From the NCBI GenBank assembly GCA_029721435.1, contig CM056583.1, positions 50,943,620 through 51,007,619 of the forward strand: 64,000 nucleotides of DNA, written 5' to 3'. Below, in pieces: positions 45,101 to 60,100 of this stretch. How positions within the stretch are numbered: the stretch's first letter is position 1; the number at the start of each line of letters is the position of its first letter. The DNA is from Gymnothorax reevesii. Lineage: Eukaryota; Chordata; Actinopteri; Anguilliformes; Muraenidae. The position numbers and the translations under genes were made by a program. The notes beneath the pieces were generated by a model. It did not search any database, was not told the origin of the DNA, and saw only the letters and a program-made list of their open reading frames with translations.

Positions 45101-48100
45101 TTGATAACTTAGGCCTAAATGCCCGCAAAATAACGGATTTCCTTTCAAAACTGCGACTTGGTTAAAAAGGCAGGTTGACGACTGTATGTGGGGTTGCCGC
45201 TAAATGTGTGCCACTAACAATGACAAGGCGATATAGTTGAATAATCTAAAAGACAAATGCATTTTTATTGTGTTGACGCTTCAGAAATTGAGCAGTGGCA
45301 AAACATAAAAAAATCTGATGCGCGGCTGACGTGAGTCACATGCTGCCAGTGGGCGTTGCTCCATCGAAATGAATGGGTGCATTCGAGCACATCTGCAAAT
45401 AAGCCGGCTGTGCAAAACTCCCAAAAAATTACGCGAGAATCTTGCCAAAGTTGCGCGATAAGCCCTTCAAACCCCGCGATAGTTGCAGCCATCGTGGGGT
45501 TTGGAAGGCTTATCAGGCAACTTCTGCAAGATTTTCACATAGTTTTTCGGGAATCTCGCGCAGCCGGCTTACTTGCTGACGGGCTCGAACACACCCATCG
45601 TAACCAATTTTTTGACGTGCGTCTTACGCCTTCAGTGGGCGTTGGGCTTAAGAGTCAATCCTCAGTTGCTCATCACCTCTACCCAATTCTATTGGTGATT
45701 TTCTTTTTGGAATGGAAGCAAATTCCAAATCTAGAGGACAGCCTTCTCAAAAGACCATGGGCCCAATTTTTCTGCACGTGCTACGTCAAACGATACGCGT
45801 ACAGACCAATCACTACACCTATTTCCTTCTGCCACAAGGATTGACTGGTGTTTTGCAGCCAGGGCTAAACGCAAATGGGCAGACAGTCCAATATCGAGGG
45901 CATAGTTACATTTTAAGGGGTGTTCTCCAAGTAATGTAGATAACACCAGAGTGAGTTTAATTTAAATGAGGTCCTGCGAGGCAATGTTTGGTGTCTTTGT
46001 CAAATATAAAGCAGTCAGCATGTTCTTTGCCAGAGCCATGTCTAAAATGAGGTGCAAATTATTCTCACTTTAACAAAAGGCATCAACAAACAATAATCTG
46101 GTCAGAGGTTAATGGTATAAAAAAAAAATTATTTACCATTATTGTACTGCGTTTAACCCTATAATGCCCCCTGTATCATATATGATACACCAAATTTGAA
46201 GGACTATGCCTACCTGGTAAGATGCAACACAGGCACTACTGCTCACTATATCATATCTGATACACAGTGCTGCCACCTGGAAAAAAGAAGCGAGATTACA
46301 GGAGTAGTCTCAACCCTAGTTACTCAGTTCAAGATAGTAGCTCCCGTGTGAATGGGAATTCATGATTTTCCTTGGACTTTGGCAGTTAAGTTCGGCATTC
46401 CAAGGTAAATATAACACAATTAGATAGTCGAGAGCAAATAAATAATCTGAAATTTCGAGTGTTGAGTTCTGGAGGTGTGCTGATTTTTGGCTGTATCAGA
46501 TATGATATTCCTGGAATCAGAAGTTGTTCTGTTCAGCAATGCATATTTTGCTGTCTTAAACCTAATGATGAACAGTGGATCTGAATACTTCCCTTCAATA
46601 CTTCAAAAATATTACTGGGTCAAATGTTTCCTATAATGATGTCTGTGTCTGGGCATTATAGGGTTAATTGTAACATCAATTTTTATAACTTGCAGAGGGG
46701 ATAACTTTAGCAATGATAAAGTAACTTCACCTTGGAGCCCGTGAAGTTTTTCGTACAGCCTGCTTTATCCTACTGCAGATTTATATAAGGGCAAATATTC
46801 GGAAAGTAATGTCAGTTGCATCATGTGGGAATCCTGTTTCTTTTATTTGTTCGACCCTCTTAAGTTTGGAACAGAAATTTTAGCAAACAGACTGTAGTTG
46901 GTGTTTGCATTGACTGACATGATGAATAGGCCTATATAGTTCAGTACATATAAGGGATAATCAACTCGTAGGTATGCATTATGCAGTTTTAAGGCATGAC
47001 ACGGAGGCGAATAACCACCTGACGTGAAGTGACGGGTGGTTGCCTCTGTAAAGTCCCTTCATGAAGAAAGAATTTTTTGCGCTTGCTAACATCCTTTGAC
47101 CAGCTAATGATTTGGTAACAGATTCCAGCTGAAATCATAGACTGTATAAAAAGATGGCCCAGCACCCCGGTCTGAAAACTGAGGCCAATGCTGAAATCTC
47201 TAAAATTTGTATTCTATTTAATGGCCAGCATATGGCGACGTCAGTGGTTGCAGCAAGAAGTTCAATCCTATAGTAGTCTATGAGAAAATGAACCAATTCC
47301 ACCTGATTTATTATTTCAATCATGAATTTCCACATTACTTTATGGTATCTATCCCAAGTTTTAAGTCCTTCGATATCATTATGTTCATTATTGTAAATTA
47401 TGGTCCCAAATAAACTAGAATACAGAACAAGTCGACATGGTCAACAACATCCCCTGCCAATCGTGTGCTTCTTATTTTCGAACTCCATCAAGGCCTTTAT
47501 GGTCTGAAGCTACACACCAAATTTGGTTTTCCTATCTGTAATAGTTTCTGAGAAAAATTGTCCCCTTTCTCTCGGACGGACAGACGCACATACGCATGCA
47601 CGGATGGACGGACGGAGGTCAAACCTATATCCCCCTCCCACTTCTTGTTGGCGGGGGATAATAAAACTAGAATATGCTTTAAAGGCATGGCTATCCTCCG
47701 GTCCACATCTGATACGGTCAGATCCACCGATAGATCCACCCCTCGCTCCCCCCTGGATATTCAATTCACGCCCTCGCCCAATGGAAATCAAATTCGCTTT
47801 CAAAACAACAAAATGGCGCTATTGAAATTGGCAAAAATTGAGGCTTCCTAAATGATTGCTGAAACCAATGGTCATGGTTGATTTGTCAATCTTTTTCTGC
47901 AGTCTATTTTATATATATATATATACACACACAGGGATGTGATTTGGGTGAAGTGAAATTATCTGAAAATTTAGCCGGGGTCCAGGGCAGCACCCTGGTG
48001 GGGGGGATACAGGGGCGAAGCCCCCCAAAGCTCCTAGGTTTTAGTGATTTATAGTGCCCCAAGTGCACTAGGAATTCAATAAAATAATAAAAAACAGAGT

Positions 48101-51100
48101 TATTATCCAATGTATATTCAAGCCAACAAACTCATGCAATCTTTGATTTCTAAGTCAAGTCAAAATTAGTCACAAGCTTGTAAAGAAATTAATCTGGCAC
48201 TACTGCCCTCAGATAAAATTCAAATAACATCCATTGAATATAGCCAATATATCAATAAAATCAATGACTAGGTCAACTCAAAAATCACATCACAAAGTCA
48301 CAAGCTCATGGGATTTTATGAATTTAGACTTCCCTGAATGCACTGTGTAATAGCAAAAATGAAATATAAGAACATAATCAGTGTAGATATACACCACTAA
48401 TAAATCTTTTTTCTTTATCCAATCATCTGTAGAAACCATCTATGAGTTCTGAGAGTATTTTCAGCTTCCAATTATTGACGAAAAATACAATCCTGACGGA
48501 ACTCCAGGAAATATGTATTACATATTATGCATTACATATTGACTTAGTGAATAAGCCAAGCGACAATGGAAAACAGTGTCAATAACTAGCCACATTCGGC
48601 TATATTCGGTGTCCAGTGACGCTCCATTTACATGAAAAAACATAAGTAAAACTACGAGGAAGGGCTCCTCGACGAGGTCCTGAAGCACATGTAATTATAC
48701 AACGCAATAGAAAAGTTGCGTGTCGTAGTGGTATCGTTCGCTAATATTGCTAAGGTCATGGATTATCTGGGCAGCTGATAAAATAACCAAGATTTAGCTC
48801 TGGAGCCAGACACCCTGCTGCGTTAGCACTGATAACCTGTGCGTATGCTGGCCACAGTAACCAATTAATTCAGCATTCACCGAAGTCAAAATGTAGGGTG
48901 ATAATGCTTCATATTAAAGTGTGCGAAAGTGAGGTAGGAAAATAAAGGTCCATCAGGTTTGTTGGTAAGCTTACGTAATGCAATGTTATGGTTTGACTGG
49001 CCATACTACCACTGATGGGAGCAGGCAAAGGTGCGTCAAAGAGCTAAGACCAGCACCCACTCGCACTCCCGGGGGATACTGATACACACTGAACCAACCA
49101 CGCAACTTACCAGCGTTGTACAGCATTTGTCTCGACGAGTTACATAAAGGGACGCAGCAGTGTTCAGCCGTCAACCGCTCACGCCGCTGAAACTTAGGCT
49201 ACAAGACTGCTTCATCCTCGCTCCACTAGCTGAATGGGCTACACAAAATACAGGTATACGGACTATTAGTCATTATTACTATACTACAAGCTATCCGTCC
49301 TCTTGAATATCCGCAATATCTAAGTCGTTTCTTTTCCACAATGTTGAAACTTGCTGCCGCGGCCCCTGTCCACACAGCATGACATTTGACCGGAAGTGTT
49401 TTAGCTGGCTAATTTGAAAACGGAAGTTCTGTAGAATACAGCATGCATAAGATCAATTCAGTTACGGAAATACTAAAAGTCGGAAGGCTGCAGATATGAA
49501 ATCAGAGTTTTATTTATTTTTTTTAATTTTGAAGATAAAAAAAGGGGAATTCCGCAAATGAGCGGAAAAATCACATCCCTGTATATAAAAAACGGGTGCT
49601 TCCCATCCTTAAATGTGATTGGCTGAGCCGTGTTCCAGGCCGGTATAAATTCACTGTAACCCACTCTATTCTGAGGCAGACCACGGCACAAAATATCCCT
49701 CCGCGCAACCACCTACTCGGCGCTGAACTGACTCAGTAGGTTAGGTCTGTTTCAAGACTTTTAGCTCGCTATTTCAATGTTAGCGAAGTTTAGCCTTTTA
49801 ACCCGCGAACCAATTGGCAATCGATCTAGCTAGCATTACATTACATTGCATTACAGAGTTCGGTATCATTTTAGCTAGCTAGCTACGTTGCTAACTAGCT
49901 CGCTGTTTCAATATTAGCAATAAATTGATCACTTTTTTTGTTGTGATTATTTCATGGGCAATGTGTAGGGTAACCACATCCATTGTAGTGAACGCTAGCT
50001 AGTTAACAAGCTGGCTAGCAAACTAATGCACAATTCAACATATTTTCCTGGACACCGGCAAGTGTGGAGGACAAAAGTCAATCTTGTTCCCTAATCTCGC
50101 TATTGATTGTAATGACATGGCCAATCAGCGCGAGTTGAGAACAAGGAAACTCAAAAACCGAACGTAAAATTATTTAACGGGACCTTCGGGAGACCGAAGG
50201 AGACATTACAAATGGCCTGCTTTCATAGTATATCTACATTAACGAGCCCAAATAAACTCATGTGACAAAATGGCGCTAGATGAAAAAGCAATCTTAGCGT
50301 CCGTGTTGCTTGCCAACCATTCAGTCCACTCCATCTTGCTTGGTGGAAGAACAAATAGTTCTTAATTTTACTGTTGCATTATTACGAATAAATTGATTAT
50401 TTTTCTTGTGTGTTCATTTAATGGGCTATATGTAGGGTAACGGTTTTATAAAACTCCGCTGCGCATCATGCCTTAGAACGCCCCTCCACCGTTATAAAAT
50501 CACTGTAACCCACTGCTTCTTGGGACTTATTCCTTTAATATAGGAATTTAAAAAAATGAAGATTATGCATAACTCAACATTATGTGCGATTATGCAAACT
50601 GTAGCAAACTTGCCACCCATAATTACAATGAACTTATGACAGTTTCCGTAGAGCAAGTGAGCTGAAATCAGTCTGTTTTCATAGAATGTAGGCAGCGAAC
50701 TGTCAACAGTTGCTGATTCATGAAGTTGACATTAGCTTCCTTTGTAGCTGTACACAATTAGTCTTGCATAATGAATAAAGAATGATTACTTTGCTGCTTT
50801 AATATTTACGGTCATTATCGCTGGTCATTATTGTTCACCTAACCACCCCGGCAGGATGCAACTTATCTGAAGCCGCCAAATTTACTGGAGATAAATGAGC
50901 AGATGTTTGTTATACCCAGCCAAATGCCAGTGGTTACAGGTTGGCTAGCGGATGAATTTCGAATGGTGAAACTACCGTAGGCCGCACTATTTGTGTGGTT
51001 CCACTGTTTTAATGCATTCCTACCAGCCAATCAAAAAAGAGTTTTCACCCAGACCGTGTTATAAAACCATTTAAATCAAAATGCGTTCAGGAGACATTTT

Positions 51101-54100
51101 TCTCTGCAGGCAGTGAACATTTTAATCCAAGCAATTAAAATTTCCTCCTGGATGCAGTCAAAATGACAACTGCCGAAACAATATATGCCAATTATAATTC
51201 TATTGTAACAAGTTATATATATTTCAAATCCTAGAATTGCATTTTTGAAGCAACCTACACAAGACAAAAAAAACCAACACAATACAATATTTGCCATATG
51301 TGAAAGATGCATGAATGTCTAACAACAATGACCAATTTGCACAGTACACAGCCACAGTTCTCAGTGCGGCTTGGTAATTTCCCCTCAACACCCCAGTGAT
51401 AGCAATAACTTGGTAGACATGTGACAATGCAGTAATATACTGCATTACTACAATTGTGTAAAGGAGCATGAGGTATCCAGTATACATGAGTGCAGTATGT
51501 GTGAAAAAAATGTAAAAAGTCCTACTCAATTTCAAACGGAGCTGTCAGTACCAAAGTGAACACTCACCATTTGATTTTTTAAAAGACAAAAGTTCGCCAA
51601 AGAAGTTTCTTTAATTTAATAGATAATGTCATTTATTATTTAATAAATGCATTATTTAATGCTCATAAAATAAAGGCTAGTGCAAGGCAATTACATGTGC
51701 ACTTTTGTCTTGAGCGCAAACAAGAGCCTTGGCAAAGGGGGGCTGTATCAATATTAAACCTGAGCCAGCCTTATTTGACTGATCTCTACTATTCCTATCA
51801 TGCCTACTTGCATTTGTTGTCAGAGGAACCACTCCCATTGGTGGATCGCGCATGAGATTGCGATAGTTCTTGTGTATATCGCATATAATAGGAAAAATCT
51901 GGCCTATGATTTCGTAATACTAGGTTGACATTATGTTCCTGGTGGCCACAGCAGCCCCATTTGCCCGTAACTTAGTGCGCCGTAGGATTTTGGCCATTTT
52001 TTCTCTGTATTCAAGTCTAGGCAAGGTTTCTCATGCTCTATCACGGTATCCGTGACGGGTCATGGGTGTAAAGGGGCTGCTGTGTCCAGGAGGCTCCGAG
52101 GCGCACTACAGTTCGGCCCGCGGTCTACCACGCATGCCAGTACATTCCCTCCCAGCCCATCACATTCTGATGGGGTCCCTCATGTTTCTCACGTTCTGAT
52201 CAAGGTCTGACAAATCTTTCACGTTCTGTCAAGGCTTTCTACAGATGAAACATGGACGCTGGGAAGCTTTGGAGCACGTTTGTGCCACAGTATAAAAAGA
52301 AGGCCTCCCAAGAAATAGCAATAATTCAGAGGTGTATCGTTATGAAATACATGTACTCTGTTACAGTACCTAAGTAGTGTTTTGAGGAATTGTACTGAAT
52401 TTAAAAAGATAAAAAGTTACTTCATTACTTTGACACTGGCCACTTCGTTCCTCCTTACAAATTAGAATATGAATGTAATTCATCATTTAAGGATTACCTG
52501 GATGTGGTGTGTTCGAGAACAATGGTGCTCGGCAGGGTATCATAACATAAGCGCTTTGTGCAGATGTGTCTGCCAGCGGACATGTAGCTGCAAATTTATG
52601 CACGCAGTTACAATATTCTATTACTAGATGGCACACCCGGATCAGTTGTTGAATATTTACAAGCAAACCAAGTTTGAACACGATTTATAATATGGACGAG
52701 TTCAATCCCTGTTTTTCAGGAGTTGCCTGAATTAAGCTCTTTACCTAAGCCTGATGTGCAAACTGCTCAATGTACTTGCCCATGGTATCTACCCACCAGT
52801 TCAAAAAAATTATCTCTTGCTACAGAAAAAAAATTGTTGTCCTCTGTTGCAACCACTTCAGCTACAGTGAGCCAATGGTATCCCAATTAGAAGTTAAGAA
52901 AAATCAGTTTTCTGAAGCAAAAATTCGACATGTTATTGCTACTATGTTATTCTACTATCAATTATAGTCAATCATAGTGGTTTTTTTAACTGCCAGTAAA
53001 CTCAAAGAAGAAGAAGAAGTGATATATATAATATATAAGTAACTTTCAGTTATGGTACTTCTACTTTTATGTAGTTATTTTATATTTTCCAGTACTTTAT
53101 ACACCTCTGCAATCATTGCATCCTGAGACTTTGACGTGATAACATCATGAATGCCCGAGATGAAGATTTTGTGTTTGCATGTTTGGTGGGTGCATACATC
53201 CAGTTTTTGCGTCAGCAAGAAGGCGGCCGACAGCAGTTGCAGAGAGGGAAGGCCAGAGTGCAATAATATAAGTTACAGTAATACAGTAATATACAGTAGT
53301 CTTCAGTAATCTATCAAAGATGTTGTCGCGAATGCTCAGACTCAAATGAAGCTCCCCTGCCGGGCCCAGCTTCTATATACTCCCTCCCAGACCGTGCGCG
53401 CCACATCAGACCTTAGAACACAACGCACCACAGAGCGCCGGCCAGCAAACCGTGACACGCCGGGAGGCGTCGTGATTGAACGCGATGAAAAGGCTACCAT
53501 ACACCCTAGCTTGCTGAGAAAACTGTGGCAAAACAGGAAAAAACACGCAGCAACCGTGAAGCACCATGACAAAATGCGCACTAAACGCGGCAGAACATGA
53601 CAAAACTTTAAAGGACCATGAGATGCCCGGAAATACATATGCTTCCCGTCCCCCTATGGACCGCCTCCAAGTGTAGTTACGGCCTATCACGTACTGTCAT
53701 GTTTTGTTGCATTCACCCCGTTTTAGTACGGCCTACTGGGTTTCTCCGCACTTTGACTGCTGGAGCAAATTTCTTGACAGTTTAAATCTGCTCCGGCATC
53801 CACGTCAATCACGGCATGTGACGTTTGCCCATCCCGTCCCCCTGCGTTGTCTCACGTCCTTCCCGTTTTGATCACGGTGGCCTGAAAGGTGATTGTCAGA
53901 GCCGCTGGGAACATAATGTCAACCTCGCATAGGGAATCAATCCCTAATCCAGTAACTGCAAGGTTGACTTGCAAGTGCATTTCTATTTTCAGCATGGGCA
54001 CATATTGCTGAAGAGGGCACCACTAGGGGGCAGCCATAGCTCCTTTATTCTGCAGTATTTTTTTTCACAGATTTGCTCTGGATTAAACTACACAGCACTT

Positions 54101-57100
54101 CAGGGAACAGAGTGGAATTCACTTGCGGCTTTTCGTTATATTTAAATAATTTATTATTGTAGAGGGAAAATTTCTTAACAGTTATTTCAGTTTTTATCAT
54201 TTCAACATTTTGCACACAAATGATTTCTGGTAATAGATATTTAAATAGTGATTTTGGAAATACCACAAAGAGAGAAAACTCGAGACTAAAATAATTTCAT
54301 ATTTCATTACAGTCACAGACAACAATATTTTTATGAATCTGGTCTATGTACATTTAATATGTCAAAACATTTCAAATGTCTTCAAAAGGTGCAACATGTG
54401 AGATTTGACCTCAATTTTGAAACATTATCAACACAATGTGTTGCAGGGATATTTACTAAAGTTAGCATGCAAATCAGCCACCCTCTGGCCTATTCGATTG
54501 CACAATAACACTTTCTGCCACAAGTGGATAGTGAGTCATTACGGTATAGTCCATCCTCAGTCCAACCTGCGAGAAAGTACAAGTAGCGCTGCCCTGAGGG
54601 TTTGTCAATCATGTTGAGGGTATTGGCCTCTGGTAGGTCAGCAAATTGTACAGTACACAAAGTAAATGCTCCAAGCAAAAAACTTTGTTTGGTGACAAAG
54701 GAAAGATGTGATCATAGAAGTTAAGCAAGAGTTAACACGGCAATGGAGTTAGCTCTTGGCAGGTAAAACATGAGTTTTGATGCTGAACTCAAAATAGTTC
54801 TTCTTAACCGGTAAGTGAACAGCTAACTGCGAACTTAACTTCTAATGAAGGTGATTTACCAGAGATTTTTACTGCAACTAAGAACTACACAAACCATACT
54901 GAAAAATATTCAATATGGTTTTGGTTTTGCTGTGACTGCTTTCTTGCTGCTATGATCTTTTTTAACCTGAGCTAAGCAAGCTGGCCATGTTGTAAACTAC
55001 AGACTGACGCTACACGTGAATATCTGAAGCGTTGTTATCTTGACCAGCTCTCAGATTTTCAGCAGTTTGGTCAAAGTTCACATATTCTTGCCCAGCTGTT
55101 CGTTCCTGGTTTCTTTATAATTGAAGATAATAAAGTTAGACTGTATCAAAGTTTTGAATCAACTGAAAAAAGGGCAATCAATTCACATAATTTCAGCCAC
55201 TTATCATTACTGTCATAAGATGAGGCAAGATTGGAAAGTTTTCTATACATTTTAGAGGACAGAGGACATTAAAAGGTTTTAAAGCATGTCTAATTGCATA
55301 CAATCTTGAACATAATCACAGCTGTAATTAGACATACATTTCTGGTAAAATTCTGCCCCCCATTTACATGCTGCTGGTGGCACAGTCTTACATTTTGCAC
55401 CTTTAAATGAATCACAAACCATTAAAAAGTTAAAAGAATACATCTACAAAAAAGTGAATTTCTGCCTTGCTTTCAGATCCAATGCCATTTCAGCAAATAG
55501 AAATCTGATACTTTCAGGAGTGACTTCAGTGCACTGGGACACCAGAGGAGGGTGCAAGTGTGCACGTCAAAGTACACAGTTATGTGACAGTGAAAATGCA
55601 TACTTGATTGCGGAAGTATGTCCACGTGAGACTACATGAAATATTCATATGTGTGATTGTTTCTATCGGAGCGTCAGTGGTAGGAGTAAGTGTCATCGAG
55701 CTGGCAGCGTGCGCCCCAATCAGTGTGAGCTTCAGGGGGCTTGACCAGGTCTCTGTAGGGCACGTGCAGTTTGAGCACACAGTACCTGCGGTCCAGGTCA
55801 GACTCATCTGCTGAGCAGTTTGAGTAAGGGTGGTATTTCTCCTGTTTGTACACAAATACAGATTTGCCCATGTACACAGGCACACATTGACAATCACACA
55901 AATACATGAGCAAGCAAAAAAAAGAATGAAAGAAAAATAAAAAAAACGCACAGAAATACCAAAATGAGAACAAAGACATACATATAATTAAACACACGGG
56001 TGGGTGAAAGGGAGTAGTTTGAGATCAGAGGAGAAAACCAAGGGAAGTGAAAAAAATGAGATGGCATGAAAAGTGTGGGAAGACAGCAAGCCAAACAGTA
56101 AACAGCATGTAGAGAAAGAAAGAAAGAAAAAGAGAAAGTTCAGTGATTGTAATGTCTCGAATCCCAACACATAAGACATTACGATCTGTAGTCACATTAA
56201 AATCTACACATTTCCAAAGACAGAAAGTCATGATATAGCATGTATAAAATAAAGCTTAACATTTCCTCAATCAATTGGAAGTCACAGAAACATTAACAGT
56301 TCATGCACAGAAAAGCTTCAATGAATGATTGCCTTAAGTGAAAGATAGAGACCATAGAACCATAAAAAGATCCTTTCGCACAGAACCCATCACTTAAATT
56401 CCAGGATAGACCAGATTGTACACATCAACACTTTCATAGTCTGAATGGGTATGGTCCCTTTTTGGGATATGCTGTGATTGTGGGTGCTAACTCTCTGTCA
56501 TACGTCAGTTCTGCTCATCTCCGGGTCTCTGGTGTGTGAGGACCTTTAATGCAATTTACAGTGCAGACAGGATTAAATGTGGGATTAATAGAGAGGAGGA
56601 TGACTAGAAAGTGTAATTATACTCACAGTCAGGGACTACAGGTTTGACAGGAGGGGAACCAGGGGTAGGGGCAGGGTGCTGGGGCAAACCCATGGATTCC
56701 AGGGGTATCTTCACAGAGGAGTGGGTGGGGCTCTTTGAGCAAGAGAAATAGTGCCAGCCACCAGTGAGAGAGCAGGGGAGAATGAATGGAAGTCACAAGA
56801 ACAACACACCCAAACTAGAGAACAGAGGAGCCAATCATGAATGAGCAGGAGGGCAAAGTGCACATGGCCAAAGTCATATAACAGGATGACTGCAACTAAT
56901 TAAACACACAAGGGCATGTGTCAGAACAAGCCAATCAGGAAAATGACAAACAGTTGCACTTGGGGAGGGAAGGAGGAAGGATGGAACCAGAAAATAAGGA
57001 TGTTACTCTTGAATAGGGCCTAGAATGCTGTATGGGTGTGTTCACATGCAGTGCTTTCAGTCCAGGAAAAAAAGTGGTGCTTCAGGTGCATTTTGTACTT

Positions 57101-60100
57101 CTCAGGAGCACCTAAGTGATGTGTTGTGTTGTCATAGTGTAACTCTTAGCTCAGCTGAGTTTGGTGTCTGTTTGTGCCAGTTGGCTTTTCTTTAGTATTT
57201 GTTGAAGTGTATTTTGATCAGCATAAACATGTCAAATAGGAGGCTGCTTGCTTTGAGATTGGTGCAAGAAAATTTTTTTTTCTCTTCTGATATGTTTGGC
57301 TCCATTTTCATTGTTGTGAGGAATCAGCTGCTAAGCTCCAGCTATATTAGCCTCCCTTTCCTTATTATTGGGTCAACAACAGATGGTTGACGTCACAATT
57401 CTTTTCCTAAAAATTTCAACTGTTCTCAGCTTTTGGAAGCATTTTTTTTTTCTGGGGCTTCTTCCAGGGTGTTTTCATGTAACGTGCCTTGGCAGCTGAG
57501 AAAAATGTGTTTGGTGCAATTGCATTCCAAAACTATAGAATCTTGGGAGATGGAGGCAAGACACCCACATAAAACCTTTGTGTGTGTGTGTGTTTGAGCA
57601 AGCATGTCTACTCCTTTCACACCTCTGCTTCTGCGTGATCCTCTCCTTTGGATTTCTTCTTCTCTTTCTTTGACTTCTCATCCTCCTTCTTCTTCTTCTC
57701 CTTCTCAGGCAGGAGGTCATCCAGCCAGGCCAGATCATGCTGGGAGAACACCAGGTCCAGCAACTTCCGAACCACCATCAGTCCAAGGATCTGGGGGGGG
57801 GGGGGGCAGTGATGGGATGAGAAGAGCACATTAATTTACATTTTTATTATATATAAGGATTTGCTCTCTCATGACTGGTCAAGGCGGGCTTCGCCAGTCA
57901 CTATAAACAGTGATATTCATCACGGGACAGTGCGCGAGAGGTGAACATACCAATTTAACGACCTGGAGCTAAAAATAGATCAGGCTTACCCGCAGGAGCT
58001 CCTGACAATGTCGGTATTTCATGTTGTTTTGTCCCTGTGAGGAGCTTTACATCACAGTCGTCGTCCTTCTCTTTTTTCATATTTTCAAGTAGGGTCAGAT
58101 AATAGAACAGTAATTGACTTCAGTTATTGGTGTATCCAATGATTTAGCCACCTTGGACAAGTGATGTTCAACGAGGTGCAGTTCAGGATTCACCTTAACT
58201 GAAGTCAAAAATTGTATAGTATGCAACACCAGGCTGCAAAAGGGCCAGCATCATGCAACAGTCATTGACCCAGCGCAGTGAGCACAAGTGTTTCTATCTA
58301 ATCGAGATAGAGCGGTATTTATTGGACCTGGGCCATTTGCTAATATCCTTGCTTGCAGAGGAGAACTGTACCATGACAGGAAAGACGATGGCTGCCACGG
58401 TGGACTTCAAGATCCAGAGGACCGCCAGACAGGTGATCTGCACCAGCGTGAAGAGATGCACGCGGCGCAAGGGCACATGTCTCAGGTAGATGAAATCTGG
58501 CTGGTGCTTGGCTGGCATCAAGAACAACTTTATTCGGTCCCAAAACTGCCGGGAGAGAAAAGAGAAACTATCTTTCTGCTTTAATGTTACGCATGTTGTC
58601 TAAGGGATTTTTGATTGTTACCACTGCATGCACATTGTAGAACCTGAAAGTTTGATTTGGCTGGATTTTACTCAAAATGCGTGTCAATTCATATTGTTGG
58701 AACACAGGCACATTCCATGTGTAAAATTTGGTTGATTTAACAGCAAGCTTATACGACCTGGATGTTGTTGCCTGCCTCGAATCTCCTTTGTTCTGCCCAG
58801 CAGGGGGTTTGGAGCCATTTGCTCTGGCCCTCTGAAACTCACCGACCTCTTCTCAAATAAAGTCAGGATCAGTTACTTTTAAGCTGCTTAAAACGATCTT
58901 AACCTCTATCAAATTCATAATATATTTCTGTTCAATATCCTAGGAAGGAACCTCTTATATATTGATAACGCAATTGGGCTATAATATTCCATTTTAAGGC
59001 TTTCCATGACAACTGCATCATTTTAGCTCACATTCCTATCATGTTTAGTCTCTTTATTCTCGGGGGAGTCCAAGGAGTTGAATGGAACATGTTTCATTTC
59101 CCTTGGAATTATGGTTCGTTTGTAAGATTCATTCAAGCAACTACCCTAGTCTCCCTGTGCAAATTATCTTATCACCTAGGCCAGTAAAACTCTGATTCGG
59201 CCAACCTTCCCTCTACCTTGTTTGGAGGTGTGGTTTGGAGTCTTTAAAGGTACGAGATCCTGAGGGGGCGGGCTCTTCTTTCTGGGCTTCTTTTTCTGTC
59301 TCTTCTTGGGGTAAGTCACCTGTTGCCTTGCTCTGCGGAGCGGGGGAATATTTGAGTTCTCCCCGACCACGTGGAGCGACTTATAGCTCCACGTGGTCAT
59401 TCATCTTTCCCAGGTATGAAAATACTCTAAATCCTTCTAAATTATATGTAACGGTAATTGGCTTATCATTTATTTCTTTGATTCAAGTTGTGCCTACCTG
59501 GTGAATTAAATTATTGTTATTCCTTTTCTAGCTTGCGTGGTCTCGTATCTTTTAATCTTTTTATTCTTCTTAGCCCCGTCTCGGCGAATACCTAGGGGAA
59601 TAGTTTAGCCCCACTGAGGAACGACTGGCCAGCGGCCCGGTGTGGGAATCGGTTGGTTAAGTTGATTTAGGCAGCCAGGATCTACCAATATACGGATTCA
59701 TAGCCCAAGTGTGGAGTGAATCTGGGTTCACTGTAATTCAAGCCAAAAGAGGCTGTTGCAGTGCTGGTTGACTTCAACCTCTAACCTAACCAACGAACCT
59801 AGGATTCGAACATGGTGTTAATGCCCAGGAACATTAATGTAGCGGCGGTGGTTATCTGTTTGGAATTCAAGGTATAGTCACGTCATGTTTGTCCTTAGAG
59901 TTTAAGTTACTGTTATCATTGTTTCGAGATTCACGCAGGTGTTCCCTAAATTATCAATTCTAATTCTAATTTGGAGTCAGATTTCTAACGAGATTATTGC
60001 TAAATTTTGTATTCTAACTGTTATATGGAGTCAGATATCGTAACCATTGCGCTTTCATGCCCCGTCCTCGGACGGTGAAATAAATATCCATTATATTGTG

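Larger units (their letters stand above)
42145..55673 (-). other. Last SLC4A intron (13.5 kb) rich in DNA transposons
   Basis: Contains a decayed Tc1 (43440-43910), a PIF-like element (44710-45648), a piggyBac-like MITE (46157-46663), repeat fragments with TATCCCCC (47450-47830), and larger inverted-repeat elements (47932-49581 and 51930-53925). At 49830-50040 there is a GCTAGCTA-rich tract; at 50430-50510 a TTATAAAA-bounded repeat. No other exon was recognised. Confidence 0.5.
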
